NCBI GenBank assembly: GCA_034506175.1
Contig: JAPDQB010000019.1
Location: forward strand, 1 to 64,000
Direction of reading: 5' to 3'
DNA: 64,000 nt
Source: a candidate division KSB1 bacterium
GTDB lineage: Bacteria > Zhuqueibacterota > Zhuqueibacteria > Zhuqueibacterales > Zhuqueibacteraceae
A program made the translations under genes and the position numbers. This document shows positions 24,923-34,887 of the stretch, piece after piece (position 1 is the first letter of the stretch; each line of letters opens with the position of its first letter). The notes under the pieces are model-generated. The model was not told where the DNA came from. It made no database searches and saw only the letters and a program-made list of their open reading frames with translations.

Positions 24923-27900
24923 ATGCGGTCAAAAATTTCCATTACGATCGCGCTGTGTGCTTTGGCCGTTTTAACGGCTTTCGCGCACGCGCAACGCCGC
25001 GCGCCGAATGTGATTTGGGCGCGTTCCACCGCCGGCGCCAAGATTACGTTGGATGGCAAGTTGGATGAGGCGGTGTGGGCGAAGGCCGAATCGATTCGCG
25101 TACAATACGGCAAAAACTCCCATCTCATCACCGGTAGCGGTTGGAAACATGAGGCCGGCAGCGATAAACCGAGCGATCCGACCGACGCCACGCTCAAATT
25201 TTTGGTGGATGGCAATGTGTTGTACATGGCCGCCGTGGTGAAAGACAGCTCGGTCGGCGGCGGTTTATTTAACCGCTTCGACGGTTTTCTGATGAACATC
25301 CGGCGCCATGAAGTGGTGGATCGCCCGGCGCCGCCGTTTGAATATTTTTATGGCTGGGTCACTGAGCCGTGGGCCGACACCTCGCTCGGCCAGCCCGGCA
25401 AATTGCCCGGCTTCTTCGGCTTTGCCGGCGGGCCGCGCGATGCGAACAATTCGCAAATTTGGAACGCCGCGACGACGGTGCAGGGAAGGTCGAATGACGA
25501 TGCCACGCCGGACAAAGGCTGGACGACGGAAATCATGTTCAACCTCACGCCCCGCGGTTATGACGTCACCAAAGCTGAGGGTGATATCGTCGAATTCAAT
25601 ATTTCCATTTATGATGCGGACTGGCAATGGCCCTTCAAAGCCGGCCGATTTAGCGGCAACCGCACTTGGTGGCAAGGCCCGTGGGGCAATGCTTCTGCTT
25701 ATGACATCGCGCGTATTCATGCGCGGCCGGATGTGACGGTCAATTCAACGTCGTTGCCGGAAGTCGGTCCGGATTTGATCATTCCCAACGCGGCGCATCA
25801 TGAGCCCCCGGTCATTGACGGCAAGCTGGATGAAGCGGTGTGGCAAGCCGCGCCAGGTTTGGATCTTCGTTTCGGCGATGACAACCTCCGCAATTCGTAT
25901 CCCGCCCTCGGCAAATGGCGCAGCGGCCAGTTCCAACCGGAAGTCGGCGGCAGACGCGCGACGATTCTCGATCCCGCTGACGCAACAGTTAAAGCGTTTT
26001 TCAAAGGCAACTTTTTATTTCTCTCTGCCGATGTGCGGGATCAAGCGGTGTGGTCGATCAACAACTTCGATCAGTGGGACGGCATTCGTTTCATCATCAA
26101 CGATCGCGCCAAGCTCAATCCCGATGACCATAATTTGGAGCGTCGCGAGCTGACCGTGCGCTTCGATCCTACCGGCAAACCGATCTTCGAGAACTTTCTG
26201 CCGTTCCTGATCGACTCTTTGAACGGCGCGAAAGTGAGCGTCGGCATGAAACCCGGCACCACGATCAACAATGCCGGCGATACCGATCAAGGCTATTGGA
26301 TCGAAATGGCGATTGATCTCACCAAGCTCGGTTATCCGCCGGGCCGTGGTGACGGTTTGTTGTTCATCAGCGCAACGCTGTTTGACGGTGATTCTTTTAC
26401 GAATGCCGCGGACAATTATGGCAACCGCGTGTGGTGGCAGCGCGAAGGCAGTTTTAACGCCGGGCCGGCTTGGGCGCTCATGGATCCTTACACGGTGCTG
26501 CCGCCGCCGCCAACCGTGACCGTGCTCGAACGTCCGAACGTGATTTGGGCACGCAACACCAATGCGCCGATTACGCTCGACGGCAAGCTGGATGAGCCGG
26601 CGTGGGCGCAAGCGGAAAACATCCGTTTGCAATATGGCGCGAACGACCATCTCATTCCCGGCAGCGGCTGGAGAAGAGAAGCCGGTGTCGAGCCGAGCGA
26701 TCCGACTGATGTCACATTTAGATTTTTGGTGAATGGCACCGATCTTTACATGGCCGCAACCGTGAAAGACAGCTCCGTTGGGGGCGGCTTGTTCAACCGC
26801 TTTGACGGATTTTTGATGAACATTCGCCGACATGAGCAACGCGACGCCACGACGCAGCTTGCGGCACCGTTTGAATATTTCTATGGGTGGGTCACCGAGC
26901 CGTGGGCAGACACCTCGCTCGGCCAAGTTGGAAAATTGCCCGGCTTCTTCGGTTTTGCCGGCGGCCCGCGCAACCCCGACAATTCAAAAATTTGGGATGC
27001 CGCGACGACCGTGCAGGGCACTTCCAACACCGACGCCACGCCCGATCAAGGTTACACCACAGAATTTAAATTCAGCCTTAGCGAGCGCGGCTACAATGTC
27101 ACGCAGCCGCAGGGTGACGTCGTTGAATTTAACGTTTCCGTCTACGACGCCGACTGGCAGTGGCCGTTCCAAGCGGGCAAGTTCAGCGGCAATCGCGCGT
27201 GGCTGCAAGGCCCGTGGGGCAATGCGAACGCGTACGATCTGCTGCGCATTTACGTGCGACCGGACGTGACGACCAGTTCCGGCCCGGTGCCAAAAGTTGG
27301 GCCGGAAATCGTCATTCCGAATGGCGGCACCATTGCAGCCCCGACTATCGACGGCAAGCTGGATGAGCGTGCGTGGCAAGGGGCGTACAGCTTTGATCTT
27401 CGTTACGGTGATGATGCTTTGCGCGCTTCGTATCCCGGCATTGCCAAATGGCGCAGCGGCCAGTTCCAACCGGAAGTTGGCGGCAGACGCGCCACCATTC
27501 TTGATCCTGCTGACGCCACGATCAAAATGTGGTTCAAGGGCGATTGGCTGTATCTCGGCGTTGATGTGCGCGATCAAGCCGTGTGGTCGATCAACAATTT
27601 CGATCAATGGGACGGCATTCGCTTTATCATCAATGATCGCCGCGCCGTCGATCCCGATGAGCACAACTTGCTGCGCCGCGAGCTGACCGTGCGCTTCGAT
27701 CCGACCGGCAAGCCGATTTTTGAGAACTTTCTGCCGTTCCTGATTGATTCGCTGCAAGGCGCGAAAGTCGGATTTGCTTTGAAGCCCGGCACCACGATCA
27801 ACAACTTCAATGATACGGATCAAGGCTATCAGATCGAAATGGCGATTGATTTGACCAGGCTGGGTTATCCGCCCGGCCGCGGCGACGGTGTGCTGTTCAT

Positions 27901-28351
27901 CAGCGCCACGTTGTTCGATGGCGATTCCTTTGCCAATGCCGCGGACAATTACGGCAATCGGGTGTGGTGGATGCGCGAAGGCGCTTTCAACGCGGCGCCG
28001 GTGTGGGCTTTTATGGATCCCAACAAGTTGCTGACCGGCGTCGCCGAAAGCCGTGAAACCGCTCCGCTGACGTTTGCGCTGCTCGGCAATTATCCGAACC
28101 CGTTCAATCCCTCCACGACGGTTCAGTTCACCATGCCTGAGCCGGGGGTGGTCACGTTGAAAGTGTTCGACATTCTCGGTCGCAGCGTGAAAACGATTCC
28201 GCTCGGATTGCAAGAGCCCGGAAAACGTGAAGTTGTGTTCACGCCGGAAGGCCTCAGTACCGGGGTTTATTTGTATCGTTTGGAGATGAAACCCTCCAGC
28301 GGCCGGCAAACGCACTCGACGTTGTATGGGAAGTTTATGCTGGTGAAATAA
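24923..28351 (+). CDS. T9SS-secreted CBM9-like protein with ABAB domain duplication
   Basis: About 1142 residues. AGGAGG eight bases upstream supports the ATG at 24923, giving a signal peptide (MRSKISITIALCALAVLTAFAHA). Four CBM9-like domains follow, each opening with a (T/P)xDGKLDExxW motif: A (near residue 33), B (near 288), A' (near 535) and B' (near 800). A-B and A'-B' are close copies. The C-terminus (LLGNYPNPFNPSTTVQFTMPE, GVYLYRLEM) is a T9SS type A sorting domain. It would be secreted and kept on the cell surface, where the CBM9-like modules may bind glycan chains, a role similar to SusD/SusE-type binding proteins. A long hairpin terminator follows. Confidence 0.82.
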   Translation: MRSKISITIALCALAVLTAFAHAQRRAPNVIWARSTAGAKITLDGKLDEAVWAKAESIRVQYGKNSHLITGSGWKHEAGSDKPSDPTDATLKFLVDGNVLYMAAVVKDSSVGGGLFNRFDGFLMNIRRHEVVDRPAPPFEYFYGWVTEPWADTSLGQPGKLPGFFGFAGGPRDANNSQIWNAATTVQGRSNDDATPDKGWTTEIMFNLTPRGYDVTKAEGDIVEFNISIYDADWQWPFKAGRFSGNRTWWQGPWGNASAYDIARIHARPDVTVNSTSLPEVGPDLIIPNAAHHEPPVIDGKLDEAVWQAAPGLDLRFGDDNLRNSYPALGKWRSGQFQPEVGGRRATILDPADATVKAFFKGNFLFLSADVRDQAVWSINNFDQWDGIRFIINDRAKLNPDDHNLERRELTVRFDPTGKPIFENFLPFLIDSLNGAKVSVGMKPGTTINNAGDTDQGYWIEMAIDLTKLGYPPGRGDGLLFISATLFDGDSFTNAADNYGNRVWWQREGSFNAGPAWALMDPYTVLPPPPTVTVLERPNVIWARNTNAPITLDGKLDEPAWAQAENIRLQYGANDHLIPGSGWRREAGVEPSDPTDVTFRFLVNGTDLYMAATVKDSSVGGGLFNRFDGFLMNIRRHEQRDATTQLAAPFEYFYGWVTEPWADTSLGQVGKLPGFFGFAGGPRNPDNSKIWDAATTVQGTSNTDATPDQGYTTEFKFSLSERGYNVTQPQGDVVEFNVSVYDADWQWPFQAGKFSGNRAWLQGPWGNANAYDLLRIYVRPDVTTSSGPVPKVGPEIVIPNGGTIAAPTIDGKLDERAWQGAYSFDLRYGDDALRASYPGIAKWRSGQFQPEVGGRRATILDPADATIKMWFKGDWLYLGVDVRDQAVWSINNFDQWDGIRFIINDRRAVDPDEHNLLRRELTVRFDPTGKPIFENFLPFLIDSLQGAKVGFALKPGTTINNFNDTDQGYQIEMAIDLTRLGYPPGRGDGVLFISATLFDGDSFANAADNYGNRVWWMREGAFNAAPVWAFMDPNKLLTGVAESRETAPLTFALLGNYPNPFNPSTTVQFTMPEPGVVTLKVFDILGRSVKTIPLGLQEPGKREVVFTPEGLSTGVYLYRLEMKPSSGRQTHSTLYGKFMLVK
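24990..28029 (+). repeat. Tandem ~1.5-kb intragenic direct duplication
   Basis: The stretch about 24999-26519 is repeated at about 26529-28029 inside the CBM9-like gene. Long identical or near-identical runs exist, for example around 25245-25310 versus 26775-26830, 25915-25985 versus 27450-27515, and 26160-26290 versus 27690-27800. The order of domains is A-B-A'-B'. Confidence 0.8.
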
Positions 28352-28366
28352 AGTGTCTAGATAGAG

Positions 28367-28443
28367 TGAAGTTCGACTTGGGCGGCGAGATTTTCCAAAT
28401 TAACAAACTCGTCGTGCCCGAGTCGAACTTCGCCTGCTTTTTT
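28367..28443 (+). terminator. Long hairpin terminator after the CBM9-like gene
   Basis: GAAGTTCGACTTGGGC (28367-28382) pairs with GCCCGAGTCGAACTTC (28415-28430) with one wobble. A seven-T run at 28437-28443 follows six bases after the stem. It starts 15 bases past the stop codon. Confidence 0.75.
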
Positions 28444-28453
28444 CAATGATGGG

Positions 28454-28502
28454 TTTCGTAGTAGCGTCTTCAGGCGCCGACCCTGAATGGTCTACTACGA
28501 AA
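28454..28502. repeat. Three-way palindromic repeat, second sequence type
   Basis: A perfect 11-bp outer inverted repeat TTTCGTAGTAG (28454-28464) / CTACTACGAAA (28492-28502) encloses CGTC-ttca-GGCG and GACC-ctgaat-GGTC. The architecture equals that of the 132-262 family although the sequence differs. A partial relative (CGTAGTTGCCCCTTCAGGGG) lies at about 34739-34758 after the large T9SS cargo gene. Confidence 0.75.
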
Positions 28503-28656
28503 GTTATTTTCGTGATAAACTTTGTTCATTCCAAAATTTCATTTGGTTTGCTAAAGGTTCTTCCAAATGACATGCTCGCGCTGTAATGTGAAATTGCACA
28601 AAACAAACATTTCGTTTTTTACATATGCCCAGCGCCTGAAGGCGCGACTGCAAAAG

Positions 28657-31374
28657 ATGAGGCGCGATATGTGTACACGAGCAAAATCGATTTACGGGGC
28701 AATCAAAGCTTCACCCAAAAATCTTCTGCGTTGGCAAACGGCGACAATTTGCTTTGTGTTCTTGGCCTTTTGCTTTTTGCCTTTTGTCCACGCCGGCACC
28801 ACCGGCAAGCTCGCCGGCCGCGTGACCGACAAACAAAATCAGGGCCTGCCCGGTGCGAACGTTCTGCTCGTCGGCACGAAGCTTGGCGCGGTGACGGATA
28901 TTGACGGTTATTACACCATCTTGAACATTCCGCCCGGAACCTATCGCGTGCAATTCAGCTTCATTGGTTACGGCGCCGTCGTCGTGCAAAACGTGCTGAT
29001 TATCTCCGACAACACCAAAACCGTAAATGCCGAATTAGCCGAAGAAATCGTCAAAGGCGAGGAAGTCGTCATCGTCGCGCAGCGCCCGGTCGTCGAAACC
29101 AATTTGACCAGCTCGGTTGCCACCACCACCCGCGAAGAAATTGAAAAACTGCCGGTGCAGGAACTGCAGGACGTCGTCAATTTGCAGGCCGGCGTGGTGG
29201 AAGGCCACATTCGCGGCGGACGCCTCGGCGAGGTGCAATATCAAATCAACGGCGTCACCGTCAACAACAGTTTCAACAATTCCTCGACGATTCGTGTCGA
29301 CCGCTCGCTGCTGCAGGAAGTTCAGGTCATCAGCGGCACCTTTGATGCGGAATACGGCCAGGCGATGAGCGGCGTGGTCAACGCCGTGCTCAAAAGCGGC
29401 TCGGATCGATTCAACTGGAACGCCGAAGTCTTTGCCAGCGACTATTTTTTTTCCAGCCGCCGGCGGCTCGTTGACGATGAATTCAAACCGTTCGCACAGC
29501 AGAATTTCCAGCTCAGCTTGAGCGGCCCGGCCTTTTTGCCGCAAACGACGTTTCTGCTCAGCGGCCGGCGTTTTATCGACGACGGTTATGTCTACGCGAC
29601 GCGGCGTTTTCTTCCCACCGATTCCTCCGATTTTCAAGCCAAAAATTTCAAGGCCACCGGCGACAACGCGGAAATGCCGCTGGGTTTTAACCGCGAATGG
29701 TCCGGCCTGGTGAAACTGAGCAACCGCTCGCTCAAAAATATCGAGGCCAGTTATCAGGCCCTGTTCAATAAAATTGACGGCAAACGCCACAATTTTGCGT
29801 TTCGCTTCAATCCCGATGGGGCGCCGGAGCAGAACACGTTTTCTTTGGTGCACGGCCTGGATTGGACGCATACGCTCTCGAGCCGGACTTTTTACAATCT
29901 CAGCCTCCGGCAGAATTATTTTGATTATACGGATTACGTGTATGAAAACGTCTTCGATCCGCGCTACGTCGACGCCGGGCCGCCGCGCAGCGACGATGCC
30001 TACGAGTTTGGCACGGCGGTGGTTCAAGGCGTTGATTTCAACCGATTCAAACAACGGACCAACAGCCGGGTTTTCAAGGCCGCTTTGACCAGCCAGGTGA
30101 CGCGCGAGCATTTGGTCAAAATCGGCGCGGAAGCGCAGGTTTCAAATGTCGAGTTCGGTTCGCCGGGCTATATCGATGCCGTCATCGACACGATAACCGG
30201 GCAGCAAGCGCTGATTCCGTTTGTCGCGCGGCCGCCGAAGTTTCCCGGCGTCGCGACTTACAAGCCGGTGTCGGTGGCGGCCTATGTGCAAGATCAATTG
30301 GAATGGAGGGACTTGGTCGTCCGCGCCGGCGTGCGCTTTGAGTATTTTGATGCGCGCGCGACGGTGCCGAGCGATTTGCAAAATCCGGCGAATGCGATTG
30401 CGGGCGCGCCGGAATCCGTGCCGAAACCGACAACGGTGAAGACTTCTTTGGCGCCGCGCCTTGGCGTGTCTTATCCGATCAGCACCACCGCTGCGGTTTT
30501 TTTTGCTTACGGCCATTTTTATCAATTTCCGGCGCTCGGCCAAATTTTCAGCAATGCCAATTACAAAATTCTGGAGGAACTGCAAGCCGGCGGCATCAGC
30601 TACGGCGTGCTCGGCAATCCCGACATCAAACCCGAGCGCACGACACAATACGAATTTGGCTATAAACATGCGCTCACCGATTTTCTCGGCCTGGACCTCA
30701 GCCTGTTCTATAAAGATATCCGCGATTTGCTCGGGGTCGAATTTATTTCCACCTACACCAACGCCGAGTATGCGCGTTTGACGAACGTGGATTTCGGCAA
30801 CGTGCTCGGCTTCACCATCGCGCTGGATCAGCGCCGCGTCGGCATTTTCAGCACGGCGCTGGATTACACCTGGCAGCGCGCGCAAGGCAATTCCAGCGAT
30901 CCGCGCGAGACCGCCACCCGCGCCGAAGCCGGCGAAGATCCGCGGCCCGAACAAATTCCATTGAATTGGGATCAACGCCACACGCTGAATGCAACGCTGG
31001 CGGCGTCCAAGCCCAATAGTTTTTCGATCAGCGCCATTGTTCGCTACGGCAGCGGGCAACCTTACACGCCGGCGATCGGCAGCGGCTTCGGCGCCAATCT
31101 CGAACGCAACTCCGGCCGCAAGCCCGCCTTCGTGCTGGTCGATCTGCGCGCCGAAAAATTTTTCAAGCTCGGCGGCATGGACATGAGCCTGTTCGCCCGC
31201 GGCTTCAATTTGCTGGATTCGCGTTTTGCATTTGGCGGTTTCGTGTTTGGCGATACCGGCAGCCCGGATTATTCGCTCAATCCCGCCGGCAATCGCGGCA
31301 CGCTGCTGAATCCGTTGCGCTATTATGCGCCGCGGCGCCTCGAGCTTGGCTTGACTGTCAATTCCGGTTTGTGA
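28657..31374 (+). CDS. TonB-dependent receptor with carboxypeptidase-regulatory domain
   Basis: About 905 residues from the ATG at 28657; the frame is open to 28567, and 28669 is another candidate. A hydrophobic segment (TATICFVFLAFCFLPFVHA) serves as signal. Then a carboxypeptidase-regulatory domain (GKLAGRVTDKQNQGLPGANVLLVGT, IPPGTYRVQFSFIGY), a plug (VETNLTSSVATTTREEIEKLP, GQAMSGVVNAVLKSG) and a large barrel with several FNxR-type strand motifs. It matches the TonB receptors that in FCB phyla accompany surface glycan systems, although it is not a classical SusC. It likely imports an oligosaccharide. The cargo and PorV genes follow in the same direction. Confidence 0.85.
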   Translation: MRRDMCTRAKSIYGAIKASPKNLLRWQTATICFVFLAFCFLPFVHAGTTGKLAGRVTDKQNQGLPGANVLLVGTKLGAVTDIDGYYTILNIPPGTYRVQFSFIGYGAVVVQNVLIISDNTKTVNAELAEEIVKGEEVVIVAQRPVVETNLTSSVATTTREEIEKLPVQELQDVVNLQAGVVEGHIRGGRLGEVQYQINGVTVNNSFNNSSTIRVDRSLLQEVQVISGTFDAEYGQAMSGVVNAVLKSGSDRFNWNAEVFASDYFFSSRRRLVDDEFKPFAQQNFQLSLSGPAFLPQTTFLLSGRRFIDDGYVYATRRFLPTDSSDFQAKNFKATGDNAEMPLGFNREWSGLVKLSNRSLKNIEASYQALFNKIDGKRHNFAFRFNPDGAPEQNTFSLVHGLDWTHTLSSRTFYNLSLRQNYFDYTDYVYENVFDPRYVDAGPPRSDDAYEFGTAVVQGVDFNRFKQRTNSRVFKAALTSQVTREHLVKIGAEAQVSNVEFGSPGYIDAVIDTITGQQALIPFVARPPKFPGVATYKPVSVAAYVQDQLEWRDLVVRAGVRFEYFDARATVPSDLQNPANAIAGAPESVPKPTTVKTSLAPRLGVSYPISTTAAVFFAYGHFYQFPALGQIFSNANYKILEELQAGGISYGVLGNPDIKPERTTQYEFGYKHALTDFLGLDLSLFYKDIRDLLGVEFISTYTNAEYARLTNVDFGNVLGFTIALDQRRVGIFSTALDYTWQRAQGNSSDPRETATRAEAGEDPRPEQIPLNWDQRHTLNATLAASKPNSFSISAIVRYGSGQPYTPAIGSGFGANLERNSGRKPAFVLVDLRAEKFFKLGGMDMSLFARGFNLLDSRFAFGGFVFGDTGSPDYSLNPAGNRGTLLNPLRYYAPRRLELGLTVNSGL

Positions 31375-31416
31375 TTTCGCATTTGTGCCCTTTTCATGAA
31401 AACTGAGAGATCAGTT

Positions 31417-34400
31417 ATGAATCGTCTTACAAAAATTTTGGTGCCAGCGTTTTGCGCCATGGCTGCAACAACCGCCTTTGCCCAGCTCCAACCCGTCGTG
31501 CCCAAGGACAAACGCGGGCGCGTCGATGCCGAGCGCCGGGGGTTCCACGACGCCAACAACATCCGCACCGAGTTTTGGAATTACGGCATGGTGGGCAATT
31601 ATCCACCGGATCCCGGCAACGTTGATCTGAGCGTGTTTCACTCGGTGGAAGTGCCCAAAGGCAGCGGCATGAATTACAGCGACGGCATCACGCCGTTCGT
31701 GCTCGCCAGAATCCGGCAGCGCAACGGCAGCGAGGCTTTCATTATGGAAACCGGCTTTCGCGAGCGCCAAAGCACCAGCCCGCTGACGAATCGCATCATG
31801 CGCTTTGAGCCGCGGCCCGGATATTTTCAAGCCGATCCCAATATCAACCGCGGCCGTTCGCCGGCAATCAGCAACGATCCGCGCACCTGGCCGGAATTTT
31901 GGCCCGACAAGGAAAATGATCGCGACGATCCGGGCTGGCGCGGCAGTTGGAACGGCTATTTTGGCAAACGCGCCAACGCCGATCAGGAAAGTTATACGGT
32001 GATGGACGATGATTTTTATGATGCGTGGGATTTTTTTCCGGACAGCCGTGATCCCACCCGGCGCGGCCTGGGCTTGCGCGTGGAAGTGCGCGGCTTTCAA
32101 TGGGCCAACCCGCAAGCGCAAAATGTGATTTTCTGGCATTATGACATCACCAACGAAGGCACCACGGATTACAACGAGAACATCATCTTCGGCTTGTACT
32201 TCGATTCCGGCGTCGGCGGCTCGGCGTTGTCGTGCGACGGCGTGTTCGAGTCCGACGATGACAATGCGTTTTACGACCGCTCCTTCAACACCAAAACGCA
32301 AAATTTGAATTTGGTCTACACCTGGGACAAATTCGGCCACGGCCGCGATCTCAGCGGCAATTGCGGCACCACCGGCTATCTGGGCTATGCCTATCTCGAA
32401 ACGCCCGGCAAACCCGGGGACGGCATCGACAATGATAACGACGGCATCATCGATGAAAAGCGCGACGGCGGCGCGGGCATTTTGTTGACCAGCCAGCCGG
32501 AGATCGAAGCCTACGTTCGCAGCCGCTATGATGTCGACAAATTCAACGCGGTGTTCAATGATTTCAAATCGCGCCCGGCGTATCGCGCCAGCCGCTGGTG
32601 GACAGGCGACGAAGATTTGGATTGGCTGGCGGAGCTGCACGACACCGGCGCCGACGGCGTTTTCGAGACCAACGACACCGGCGAAGGCGACGGCGTGCCG
32701 ACCAATGGCGAGCCGAATTTCGACCGCACGGATTTGCACGAATCCGATCAAATCGGTTTGACCGGCTTCAAGTTCAATCGCATTCGCGCCGGCGCCGGCA
32801 ACCCCAGCACCGAAGTGGACAACATCGTCTTCTATGCCGGCACGCAAAATTGGCCGCGGCTGTTGTATGAGAAATTCACCAATCCGGTTTTTTCAGCGCG
32901 TTTCGACACGGCGCTGGCGCTCAATTACAACATCGGTTTTGTGTTTGCCTCCGGCCCGTTTACGCTGCCGGCGGGCAAAACCGAGCGCTTCAGCCTGGCG
33001 CTGGCGTACGGCGCAGATTTGACCGAGCTGCGCGAAACCGTGAAAGTGGTGCAGAAAATATATAATGCCAATTATCTGTTTGCCACGCCGCCCGAGGCGC
33101 CGACTGTAACTGCCGAAGCCGGCGATGGCTATGTGCGGCTGTCGTGGGACGATCTGGCCGAGCGCGGCTCTGATCCAGTGACGCTCGAAAATGATTTCGA
33201 GGGCTATCGCATCTACCGCGCCACTGATCCGGAATTTCGTGACGTGCGCGTGATCACCACCGGCCGCGGCACCGGGCCCATCGGCAACGGCAAGCCGCTC
33301 GCCCAGTTCGATCTCATCAACGGCAAAAAGGGATTTTCCAGGCAAGTGGTCGAAGGCGTGGCGTATTATCTCGGCAATGACACCGGCATCAGCCACACGT
33401 TTACCGATACCACCGTCACCAACGGCCAGCTTTATTATTACGCCGTCTGCGCGTATGATCACGGCTCGGACTCGCTCGATTTTTATCCGTCGGAAAATTC
33501 GATTGCGGTGTCGCGCACGCCGCGCGGCGGCACCATCTTGCCGAAAAACGTCGTCGCCGTGCGTCCGAATCCGAAAGTCGCCGGTTTTGTGCCGGCCAGC
33601 GTTTCAGCCGCGAAGCATACAAAAGGAAGCGGCGTCGGTTCGGTCACGCTTCAGGTCGTCAACTCCGAGCTTGTGCCCGACAATCATGTGTTCAATATCA
33701 AGTTCAGAACCACTTCGCCCGACAGCATCCGCGCGTTCTTTTATGATTTGATCGACAGCACCACCGGCAAGGTGGTGTTCACCAGCGGCACGGACTTGGA
33801 TGGCAAAGGCAGCGGCCCGGTCGGCGCCGGCTTGCTGCCGATTGTTTCGACGCCGGGCACGATTCTCGTTGATTCGGCGCGCACGGGTTTCACCGCCGCC
33901 AGCAAAACCAACACGAGATTGAAAGCGGTTTTTCAAGATCCCATTGATGAAACCCGGCCGGAGCGCGAGAAATTTCGCCAGGCGCGGCTCATCAACTTGC
34001 GCCGCAGCGGTTTTCCGAACGACATTACGATTACATTCAGCGACACGCCGGTTGACACCTCGATCAATTTCGGGATCGGGCGCGGCCCGCGACCGGCCAA
34101 ATTCCGTGTCGTGGCGCACACGCCCAATGGCGACGTTCGCCTGAAATTCGGCATGGCCGATTTGGATCGCGACGGCACGCTGAGCCGGCCGGATGATTAT
34201 ATCGCCATCATCACCGATGTTCCCGGCGTGACGACCATTGAGCAGGAAACCTGGCGCGTGCAGCTCGACACGACAGGGCAGGGAAGGCGGGGGCCGATTG
34301 TGCCGCCGCAAGAGGGCGATGTTTATAAACTCGTGTTGCGGCATCCGCTCAGTCCCAACGACGTGTTCTCCTTCCGAACCACTGCCCAGCGCGTCGATGC

Positions 34401-34734
34401 GGCGAAGGCAAAGAATGAATTCAAACAGGCGCCGTATGTCGTGCCGAATCCGTATGTCGGCTCCGCGAGTTTCGAGGCGGAACGTTTTGCCGTCTCCGGT
34501 CGCGGCGAGCGCCGCATGGAATTTCGCGGCCTGCCGGCGAATTGCACGGTTCGCATTTACACCGTGCGCGGCGAGCTCGTCCAAACGCTGCGCCACGACG
34601 GCGGCAACGACGGTTTCGTCGCCTGGGACTTGCGCACAAAAGACAATCTTGACGTCGCGCCCGGCTTGTACATCTTTCATGTGGACGGCGGTGAGACCGG
34701 CGAGCAGGTCGGCAAGTTTGCGATTATCAAGTAA
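31417..34734 (+). CDS. Large T9SS-type exported protein with Fn3-like domain
   Basis: About 1105 residues. The ATG at 31417 gives a signal peptide (MNRLTKILVPAFCAMAATTAFAQ) and has a GAGAGA ribosome site; an upstream ATG at 31396 is possible. A calcium-binding-like repeat DGIDNDNDGIIDEKRDG lies near residue 335. A fibronectin-III-like domain spans about 560-690 (PPEAPTVTAEAGDGYVRLSWDD, EGYRIYRATDPEF). The C-terminus (VVPNPYVG, VRIYTVRGELVQTL, GLYIFHVDGGETGEQVGKFAIIK) is a T9SS/FlgD-like sorting domain. The central 500 residues match nothing I recognise. It lies 42 bases after the TonB receptor and 153 before the PorV gene, and is likely a surface partner of the transporter. Confidence 0.78.
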   Translation: MNRLTKILVPAFCAMAATTAFAQLQPVVPKDKRGRVDAERRGFHDANNIRTEFWNYGMVGNYPPDPGNVDLSVFHSVEVPKGSGMNYSDGITPFVLARIRQRNGSEAFIMETGFRERQSTSPLTNRIMRFEPRPGYFQADPNINRGRSPAISNDPRTWPEFWPDKENDRDDPGWRGSWNGYFGKRANADQESYTVMDDDFYDAWDFFPDSRDPTRRGLGLRVEVRGFQWANPQAQNVIFWHYDITNEGTTDYNENIIFGLYFDSGVGGSALSCDGVFESDDDNAFYDRSFNTKTQNLNLVYTWDKFGHGRDLSGNCGTTGYLGYAYLETPGKPGDGIDNDNDGIIDEKRDGGAGILLTSQPEIEAYVRSRYDVDKFNAVFNDFKSRPAYRASRWWTGDEDLDWLAELHDTGADGVFETNDTGEGDGVPTNGEPNFDRTDLHESDQIGLTGFKFNRIRAGAGNPSTEVDNIVFYAGTQNWPRLLYEKFTNPVFSARFDTALALNYNIGFVFASGPFTLPAGKTERFSLALAYGADLTELRETVKVVQKIYNANYLFATPPEAPTVTAEAGDGYVRLSWDDLAERGSDPVTLENDFEGYRIYRATDPEFRDVRVITTGRGTGPIGNGKPLAQFDLINGKKGFSRQVVEGVAYYLGNDTGISHTFTDTTVTNGQLYYYAVCAYDHGSDSLDFYPSENSIAVSRTPRGGTILPKNVVAVRPNPKVAGFVPASVSAAKHTKGSGVGSVTLQVVNSELVPDNHVFNIKFRTTSPDSIRAFFYDLIDSTTGKVVFTSGTDLDGKGSGPVGAGLLPIVSTPGTILVDSARTGFTAASKTNTRLKAVFQDPIDETRPEREKFRQARLINLRRSGFPNDITITFSDTPVDTSINFGIGRGPRPAKFRVVAHTPNGDVRLKFGMADLDRDGTLSRPDDYIAIITDVPGVTTIEQETWRVQLDTTGQGRRGPIVPPQEGDVYKLVLRHPLSPNDVFSFRTTAQRVDAAKAKNEFKQAPYVVPNPYVGSASFEAERFAVSGRGERRMEFRGLPANCTVRIYTVRGELVQTLRHDGGNDGFVAWDLRTKDNLDVAPGLYIFHVDGGETGEQVGKFAIIK

Positions 34735-34887
34735 CGTTTCGTAGTTGCCCCTTCAGGGGCTGAGGCAAATCATTTGAGGAAAATGTCATTTCGCGGGAAT
34801 CTTTTTTGAATTCAAGATAATTGTTGCTGATAAAAAAGATTCTTTCAGAATGACACCTCGGTGTTTTAATACAGAGGAGTCTGAATC

